From CAZCPB01 sp044223975 (GTDB lineage: Bacteria; Planctomycetota; Phycisphaerae; Phycisphaerales; UBA1924), in assembly GCA_044223975.1 (NCBI GenBank), contig JBGALI010000002.1, forward strand, positions 310,001-374,000: a DNA stretch of 64,000 bases. Direction: 5' to 3'. How positions within the stretch are numbered: position 1 is the stretch's first letter; every line of letters begins with the position of its first letter. The position numbers and the translations under genes are program-made. Below are positions 55,960-64,000 of this stretch, one piece after another. The notes beneath the pieces are model-generated. The model was not told where the DNA came from and made no database searches. It saw nothing but the letters and a program-made list of their open reading frames with translations.

Positions 55960-56361
55960 CTAGCGCCGGCCCGCCGCGCCGGGCGCGCGGCCGACCAGTT
56001 CCAGCACCATCGCCGCCAGGTCGTCCATGGGCACGGGCTTGCTGAGCCGGCGCTCGTCGGCCAATTCCGGCGGCAGGGCACCGTCGCTGCCGTAGCCGGT
56101 GAGGAACGCGAACGGCCGGCCCAGTTCGCGGAGCCGCAGCGCAACCGGAGCCACCGTGCTCCCCTGCAGGTCGATGTCGAGCACCGCGGCATCGAACGTC
56201 TCGCGTTCGACGATCTCCAGGGCCTTCTCGACGCTGGGCGCCGGTCCCAGCACCACCGCCCCGCGCTGGCGCATGTGCTGCACGATCACGCCGGCGACCA
56301 GATAGTTGTCCTCGACCACCAGCAGCCGCAGGCCGGCGAGGATTGGTTCGAACGGCGTCAC
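55960..56361 (-). CDS. Single-domain response regulator
   Basis: 133 residues, a receiver with no output domain. Acid pair Glu17-Asp18 (VVEDNY), phosphoryl Asp62 (AVLDIDLQG), Thr88 (FLTGYG) and Lys108 (LSKPV) are present. GTG 56361 overlaps the kinase stop codon (GTGA). It is likely phosphorylated by the HWE kinase just upstream and passes the signal to an unknown target. Confidence 0.92.
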   Translation of the reverse strand: MTPFEPILAGLRLLVVEDNYLVAGVIVQHMRQRGAVVLGPAPSVEKALEIVERETFDAAVLDIDLQGSTVAPVALRLRELGRPFAFLTGYGSDGALPPELADERRLSKPVPMDDLAAMVLELVGRAPGAAGRR

Positions 56362-57806
56362 GGGTGCTCTCCGGGCGTGCTCGCATGGAGTTCCCGGGCG
56401 CCAGCGCGGGGCTGTGTCGGGTCGGTCAGCGGACAGACGATTTCGCACCGCACCCCCGCCGCGTCGAATGAGAGGGCAACCGACCCGCCGACCTCGTAGG
56501 GCACGCTGTGCTCGATGAAGTCGGTGCCGTAGCCGCGCTCCGCGGGCGCGGTCACGGGCGGCCCGCCTCGCTCCTGCCAGAGCACGCGCAGCCGCTTGCG
56601 GGACCCTTCGTGCTCGGTCGACCACGAGACGCGAACCCGTCCCGCGGGCACACTCAGGGCGCCGTGCTTGGCGGCGTTGGTCACCAGCTCGTGCAGGGTC
56701 ATGCACACCACGGGCGCCGCGCGGGCCGCCAGCATCACATCGGGACCCTCGACCTCGATCCTCCCCGCGCCCGCGCCGTACGGCGCCAGCACATCGCTCG
56801 CGGCTTGGCGCAGGCTCGCGCCCTTCCAGTGCGAGCGGGCCAGGAGCTCGTGGGCCGTGCCCATGGCCCGCACCCGCCCCGCGAGCTTCAGTGCGAACTC
56901 GTCGACCGAGTGAGTTCCGGTGCGCGACTGCTCCAGCACCGCCAGCACCCCCGCCAGCGTGTTCTTCACCCGGTGGTCGAGCTCGCGGGTCATCAGCCGC
57001 TCGTGACGCTCGACCTCCTTCTGCTCGGTCATGTCGCGCGCCACCGCGTAGATCAGCCCGTCGTCGGGGTTGAGCACCGCGTTCCACGAGAGCCAGCGCA
57101 CCGTGCCGTCCTTGCAGATGTACCGGTTGTCGAACTTCAGCACCGGCAGCGCGGACGCCAGGCGGCCCGACTGCACCACCGTTCGCCCCTGGTCCTCGGG
57201 GTGCACGAACTCGATGTACGGACGCGAGGTCAGTTCCTGCGCCGAGAACCCAAGCACCCGCGAGAACGCGGGATTCACGCGCACGAGATAGCCGTCGACG
57301 TTCGCCACGCACAGGAGGTCGATCGAAAGATCGAAGAAGCTGTCGAGCTCGCGCTCCGTGAGGCGCCGCGCCGTCACGTCGCGCATCACTCCCACCGCAC
57401 GCGCCAACCGCCCGTCCTCGCCCAGCTCCAGCACCCCGCGGTCGCGGAACCACCGGTACGTCCCATCCCGAGCCCGGAAGCGGTACTCCAGGTCCGCGGC
57501 ACGCCGGTGCGCGATCGCCCCGGCGATCTCGGCCTTCACCGCCGGCAGGTCCGCCGGGTGCACGCGGCTCTGCCAGCTCTCGCCGGTGCAGCCCATCTCG
57601 TCGGGCCCGTATCCCAGGATCTCCGTGAACATCCCGCCCCAGGTCATGCGGTCCAGGTCGTAGTCGTGCTCGTAGACGATGTCGCCGATCGCCTTCGCCA
57701 GCGTGCGGGCGCGGCTCTCAAGCTCGAGGATCCGCTGCTTCAACGCCGGCGCCCCTTCGGGCGCTGGGGACATTCCCCCAGATGTCGTGGGCCTCGACCC
57801 CTTCAT
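56358..57806 (-). CDS. PAS-domain HWE-type histidine kinase
   Basis: 482 residues, no transmembrane segment, so a cytoplasmic sensor. Two PAS domains are present: about 30-148 (EYRFRARDGTYRWFRDRG, MRDVTARRLTEREL) and 153-265 (RYICKDGTVRWLSWNAV). The kinase has the HWE H-box RELDHRVKNTLA (phospho-His278), HELVTNAAKHGAL (N box) and the WQERGGPPV Trp-x-Glu of the HWE family. GGGAG sits six bases before ATG 57806. It is the first gene of the kinase-response regulator-aminotransferase operon. The signal is unknown. Confidence 0.92.
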   Translation of the reverse strand: MKGSRPTTSGGMSPAPEGAPALKQRILELESRARTLAKAIGDIVYEHDYDLDRMTWGGMFTEILGYGPDEMGCTGESWQSRVHPADLPAVKAEIAGAIAHRRAADLEYRFRARDGTYRWFRDRGVLELGEDGRLARAVGVMRDVTARRLTERELDSFFDLSIDLLCVANVDGYLVRVNPAFSRVLGFSAQELTSRPYIEFVHPEDQGRTVVQSGRLASALPVLKFDNRYICKDGTVRWLSWNAVLNPDDGLIYAVARDMTEQKEVERHERLMTRELDHRVKNTLAGVLAVLEQSRTGTHSVDEFALKLAGRVRAMGTAHELLARSHWKGASLRQAASDVLAPYGAGAGRIEVEGPDVMLAARAAPVVCMTLHELVTNAAKHGALSVPAGRVRVSWSTEHEGSRKRLRVLWQERGGPPVTAPAERGYGTDFIEHSVPYEVGGSVALSFDAAGVRCEIVCPLTDPTQPRAGARELHASTPGEHP

Positions 57807-57936
57807 GGGCGACTCCCGGCACCGGACGCGGCTTCTCAGGCTACCTGCGACGGACCGCCGACGCAACGCAGGACCGACCTTGCCCCCCCACGCACGGTCC
57901 GGTAAGAGGTTCTCGGTCGTATCCGTTACGGCGCTC

Positions 57937-59034
57937 TCAACGCCGCCGGCGCGAGGCGAGCGCAAGCATCCCCACCAGCACGCCAACCCCCGGCGGTCCC
58001 GGGATCGTCGCGATCCACGCCCTCGAACCGACACCCAGGAGCGTGCCCGAACCCACGATTGTCAGACCGTCGGCAGAAACGCCAGTGGGTTTCATCCACT
58101 GCCACGCGTCGGCGGGAAGCCCGGCCGAGATGAGGATCGATTGCAGATCGAGCATCCCTGTGGCCGCGGTCCACACGAACGGATAGTCATATTGGTCCGA
58201 CCGCCGGCTGGTGCCGACGATGACCGAGCCGTCGGCGTTGGTGGCGAGCGCCCTGGAGTAATACACCGTCGGGTCGATCGAGCCCAAGTCCGTGTAGCCC
58301 GCGCTCTCGGTCCAGCGGAACGCGTGGTGCGTGTTGTCGCTGGGATCGTCCGCGACCCCGACCGCGACCTTGCCGTCACCACTCACGGCCTCGACCGTGG
58401 GCCGCTGGTCGCCAGCCATGAATGCCAGGCGCTGGGAGCCCGTGCTTTGATGCCAGACCCAGCTCACCCCTGACGTGTCGTACCCGACGATCGTCTTCCC
58501 GTCCCACGACATGCCCGTCGCCCGCGCGTTGCCGAAGGCGAAGCTGGGCAGAACCTCAAGGCCGCCCGCGGCAGTCCATCGCATGGCGTCACCGCCGTAG
58601 AAGCCCGCGAGCACCGAACCATCCGCCGAAGCGCACGTCATGCCGTTGAACCCGTGATCCGGGTACGGGACGTGCGGCGCGGGGTTCCAATAGATGGCCC
58701 TGGTGCCATTGACGTTGTTCGGGAACGCCCAGCCCACGATCGTCGCGCCGTCGGCGGAAATGCCCGTGCCGATGCAGTTGAGGAAACCGTTCTCGGTGAT
58801 CAGCGTGTGCGAACCGCCGGAGCGCGTCCAGCGGACGGCGTAGTCGATTCCCAAAGACGACACCCCGCCCCCGCACACGGTGTTTCCATCGGCGGAAATG
58901 CCCGCGGCGTCCATGTGCGAGAGCGGCGAGGGGATGGGGATGGTCTGGAAGGTAAGCGACGGGGCCCCGAGCGCGGGGGCGATGCACGGGGCGAGCGCGG
59001 CCACAAGCGTGCTGGACAGGGCGCGGCGGCTCAT
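57937..59034 (-). CDS. HAF-repeat secreted protein with PEP-CTERM-like tail
   Basis: 365 residues. Signal peptide about 1-23 (MSRRALSSTLVAALAPCIAPALGA). Seven or so HAF repeats with ISADG/VSADG/SGDG-xxIVG-x patterns and AFRWTxxxG strands (GISADGATIVGWAF, AVSGDGKVAVGVAD, HAFRWTESAGYTDLG) form a predicted beta propeller. The last 22 residues (IPGPPG, hydrophobic, RRRR) resemble a PEP-CTERM sorting signal. The next gene upstream has the same repeats but a GC-dockerin tail. ATG 59034 is chosen. Confidence 0.75.
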   Translation of the reverse strand: MSRRALSSTLVAALAPCIAPALGAPSLTFQTIPIPSPLSHMDAAGISADGNTVCGGGVSSLGIDYAVRWTRSGGSHTLITENGFLNCIGTGISADGATIVGWAFPNNVNGTRAIYWNPAPHVPYPDHGFNGMTCASADGSVLAGFYGGDAMRWTAAGGLEVLPSFAFGNARATGMSWDGKTIVGYDTSGVSWVWHQSTGSQRLAFMAGDQRPTVEAVSGDGKVAVGVADDPSDNTHHAFRWTESAGYTDLGSIDPTVYYSRALATNADGSVIVGTSRRSDQYDYPFVWTAATGMLDLQSILISAGLPADAWQWMKPTGVSADGLTIVGSGTLLGVGSRAWIATIPGPPGVGVLVGMLALASRRRR

Positions 59035-59117
59035 ACAGCGAGTGTACAACGATTCAGTGCCGCGCCCCAATGAAATGGGCGGACGGCCCCGACGGCGCCG
59101 GACGCAAAGAGGTCGGC

Positions 59118-60356
59118 TCAGCAGCCCGCCACGAACGCCGCGGCAAAGAGGTCCAGGTCGTCACCGTTGACGATCCCGTCGAAGTTGACATCGGCGAACG
59201 GGTCGCCGATCTCGATCGCGGCTGCGAAGCGATCGAAGTCGTCGCCGTTGACGAACCAGTTCCCGTCGACATCGGCCTCGCAGACGGGGGGAATGGTGAC
59301 GACGTACGAGCCCGCAACGCCCAGGGAGTCGGTGCCGCCGCCAACGATCGTGCGACCATCGCCCGAGATGGCGCTCGCGCTTTTCAGCGTCCAGCCCTGC
59401 GTGTCTGCTCCTGAGTCGGCGAGCAGGTCACGCAACCGAACCACACCCGCAGCGCGTGTCCACACGAACGCGACCTGAACGCTCCTGCCGGTATTCGGGT
59501 CGGGTTCGATGAGCGTGCCGACGCCCACGCGCCCATCGGCCGAGAGATCGGAGAAGTTCGCCGCGCGGCCCGGTCCCCACGGACCGCTCAGGGGCTTCCA
59601 GCCCGACGCGGCGCTCCAGCGCCACAGGATGTTCTGAGACGCCGCAAAGTCGTAGCCTGCCCCCACGATCACCGAGCCGTCGTGCGAGACCGCCTGCGCG
59701 GAGTTGTCCTCCGAGGGCTCGGACTGCTTGATGGGCTGCGCCTCGGGCCCGGTGAGCCAGCGGACGGGAATGGTGCCCTTGACGTCGGTGCGCTGCGATA
59801 AGCCCACCACGTGCTGGCCGTCGCCGGACACGCGGGCGGCGTGCGGAAGGCTCTGGCCGGTAAGGCCGAGCAGAGCGACGGTCGCGCCCCCCGACGATCT
59901 CCACGCGTGCGACTCATCGCCCGAGAAATCGCCCACGATGACCGAGCCGTCGGCGCTGACGCTCCGTGCCCAGGCACCGACGCCCGGCGCGGGCTCGAAG
60001 ATGGTGGTCATGGGAGCGCCGGGCATCGCGGCCCCTGGACGCTCCGGGTCCGTGGCAACGGCCGTGCGGAGCTCGCCGACCACGAGCGTGCCGTCGGCGG
60101 AGATCGCCTGGCCGTAGGACCGCGCAAAGCCCGGCGCCGGCTCGATCAGCTCGAAGCCGGTCGACTGGGTCCAGCGGAAGGCGCGGAACGTGCCGTTGAT
60201 CGAGACGGTTCCGGCGATCACCGAGCCGTCGTGCGAAACGTCCGCCGCGCCGGCGCTGGTGGCGCCTTGGGGCGCACCGAACGGGCGGAACGAAGCCTGG
60301 GCGCACGCGGCCGCGGCAATGAAGGCGCTGCAAAGAGCGACACAGAGGCGATGCAT
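59118..60356 (-). CDS. HAF-repeat secreted protein with GC-type dockerin
   Basis: 412 residues. Signal peptide about 1-20. HAF repeats (AFRWTQSTGFELIEP, ISADGTLVVGEL, VSADGSVIVGDF, VSHDGSVIVGAG, ISGDGRTIVGGG) form a predicted beta propeller. The final 54 residues are a divergent GC-dockerin (CEADVDGNWFVNGDDFD, then DVNFDGIVNGDDLD, ending VAGC). GGGAG lies eight bases before ATG 60356. It is the last of the nine GC-dockerin genes here and the one with the most diverged dockerin. Confidence 0.85.
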   Translation of the reverse strand: MHRLCVALCSAFIAAAACAQASFRPFGAPQGATSAGAADVSHDGSVIAGTVSINGTFRAFRWTQSTGFELIEPAPGFARSYGQAISADGTLVVGELRTAVATDPERPGAAMPGAPMTTIFEPAPGVGAWARSVSADGSVIVGDFSGDESHAWRSSGGATVALLGLTGQSLPHAARVSGDGQHVVGLSQRTDVKGTIPVRWLTGPEAQPIKQSEPSEDNSAQAVSHDGSVIVGAGYDFAASQNILWRWSAASGWKPLSGPWGPGRAANFSDLSADGRVGVGTLIEPDPNTGRSVQVAFVWTRAAGVVRLRDLLADSGADTQGWTLKSASAISGDGRTIVGGGTDSLGVAGSYVVTIPPVCEADVDGNWFVNGDDFDRFAAAIEIGDPFADVNFDGIVNGDDLDLFAAAFVAGC

Positions 60357-60539
60357 GCGATGTTCTCCCGAACCAGGAGGCCCGTCCAACGGCCGAATGG
60401 CCTGCATCAGAGCATACAGGTCACGCGTCGAGAGAGTTGCGGTATTCCCAAACGCGGCACTAGACACGGCAGAAACCCCCGCGATGAAGTCGCGCGCAAG
60501 GGGGCAGTTAGTGTTTGAGGGGGGCTCGACAGCCCGCCC

Positions 60540-63287
<2,748 letters not shown>

Positions 63288-63439
63288 ACATACCTCCGGC
63301 AGCGCCCATACGAGCGCGGCCGGGGGTTGGATTGCAAGCGGCGCGCCCGTCTGCCGTGCCGAAAAATGCACTCAGAAGGGCACCACAACCGTCGAAAAGC
63401 GTTAAACGGGGCTCGGCCTGCCGGAATGACAGCGCCCGC

Positions 63440-63542
63440 GGGGCGGGACTTTCAGGCCTCGCAAAAACTCGTTCGGCTTGCGTGGTTCATACTAAATCAA
63501 ATACCGGGACAATTCACTGAGGAGCCTGAAAGGCCCCGCCCC
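63440..63542. repeat. Imperfect inverted repeat in clpB upstream region
   Basis: GGGGCGGGACTTTCAGGCCTC at 63440-63460 and its near reverse complement at 63519-63542 face each other across about 58 bases that include an AT-rich patch. It lies between the clpB start and the next minus-strand gene, so it may be a terminator-like structure for that gene, a regulator site for clpB, or a remnant of a small element. Confidence 0.45.
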
Positions 63543-63548
63543 GGGAGA

Positions 63549-64000
63549 TCAGCTCCGCTTACCCAGGAACCACCCCAGCAGACCGCCGACCAGCGTGAGC
63601 CCGCCCAGGCCGCCGACGAACGCCCAGATGTTGTCGCCCAGCACCTTGAGCACATCGCTGCCGCTGTTGTTGATGCCCAGCATGATCGCGAACGCGGCAA
63701 CCAGCAGCGACGCCACCGCGCCGATCGCCATGCCGCCGACCAGGCCCGAGCCCGCGCCGTCGTAGATTTCCTGCACGACGAACGCCGGTGCCGCGGCAGC
63801 GCCGGACATCGCGGCATCACCCTCGGACGCCGCCGGCGTCTCGAACAGCGCCCCGGCCTCCATCGCCGCGCCCGAGCCCATCGCGGCTTCCTCGGTCGTC
63901 TGCTGCGCCACCGTCTCCTGCCCGCCGTACACGTCGTCGAGCAGGTTGGCGCCCAGCGACGTGTCGTCCACATCGCGCGTCATGTCGAGCAGGCCGCTCC
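63549..64000 (-). CDS. Membrane protein with two C-terminal helices, 5' end outside window
   Basis: At least 150 residues, open at the window edge. The visible N-terminal part is polar (TRDVDDTSLGANLLDDVYGGQ) with Ala/Glu/Met-rich linker. Two hydrophobic helices follow (about VGGMAIGAVASLLVAAFAIMLGI and WAFVGGLGGLTLVGGLLGWFLG), ending GKRS. An internal ATG at 63983 is possible as a start but the codons continue open upstream in frame. I do not recognise the family. Confidence 0.6.
   Translation of the reverse strand, partial: SGLLDMTRDVDDTSLGANLLDDVYGGQETVAQQTTEEAAMGSGAAMEAGALFETPAASEGDAAMSGAAAAPAFVVQEIYDGAGSGLVGGMAIGAVASLLVAAFAIMLGINNSGSDVLKVLGDNIWAFVGGLGGLTLVGGLLGWFLGKRS

Overview
The window is about 70% GC with tightly packed genes. 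It looks like a planctomycete chromosome of the class Phycisphaerae. The evidence is nine secreted proteins ending in a two-repeat dockerin-like domain whose last residues are Gly-Cys (the type I know from public annotation as 'GC-type dockerin'), two PEP-CTERM-like surface proteins, abundant FG-GAP, BNR and WDG-type beta repeats, CGYD zinc ribbons and an ECF sigma factor. I see no rRNA, tRNA, prophage, insertion sequence or CRISPR array. Both window edges cut genes.

Layout. 1-6.4 kb: phosphohexomutase (edge-truncated), a PTPS/QueD-like protein, polyphosphate kinase, a lectin-like PEP-CTERM protein and the RNA helicase RhlE. 6.7-34.6 kb: a surface-protein region, almost all on the minus strand, with seven of the nine GC-dockerin proteins. 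These are two FG-GAP/beta-solenoid paralogues, a beta-helix/FG-GAP protein, a diheme peroxidase-like beta-propeller, two 'WDG repeat' paralogues and a BNR lipoprotein. They are interrupted by DUF456 and zinc-ribbon membrane proteins, a metallophosphatase, a Ser/Thr kinase, an amidase and an ECF sigma/anti-sigma pair. 34.8-43.8 kb: housekeeping and mixed genes: TrmL, HAD phosphatase, D-amino-acid-oxidase-like enzyme with a BFD ferredoxin, DUF3300 protein, a TPR protein with two RNA polymerase alpha-CTDs, a DCC thiol protein, and a TetR/MATE efflux pair. 43.9-48.2 kb: hybrid histidine kinase and a subtilase with GC-dockerin. 48.3-54.8 kb: YbeY-CNNM/CorC, GT4 glycosyltransferase, PyrE, PdxA. 54.9-64 kb: a HWE kinase-response regulator-aminotransferase operon, a twin pair of HAF-repeat proteins (one PEP-CTERM, one GC-dockerin), ClpB and an edge-truncated membrane protein.

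The main biological theme is envelope or extracellular proteins carrying a shared C-terminal sorting/docking tag. No cohesin or sorting enzyme is visible here, so the tag's partner lies elsewhere. Three further signals stand out. The first is a family of imperfect octanucleotide tandem arrays (consensus like CTTCGTGC or ACTCCGTC), found between genes and also inside two reading frames. The second is a strongly over-represented, strand-biased octamer, CCGCGGCA. The third is recent DNA-level homogenisation of dockerin-coding ends between neighbouring paralogues.

Starts were chosen from Shine-Dalgarno spacing and family alignment; many genes lack a convincing Shine-Dalgarno, so some starts are approximate. 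All calls come from reading the sequence without database searches.
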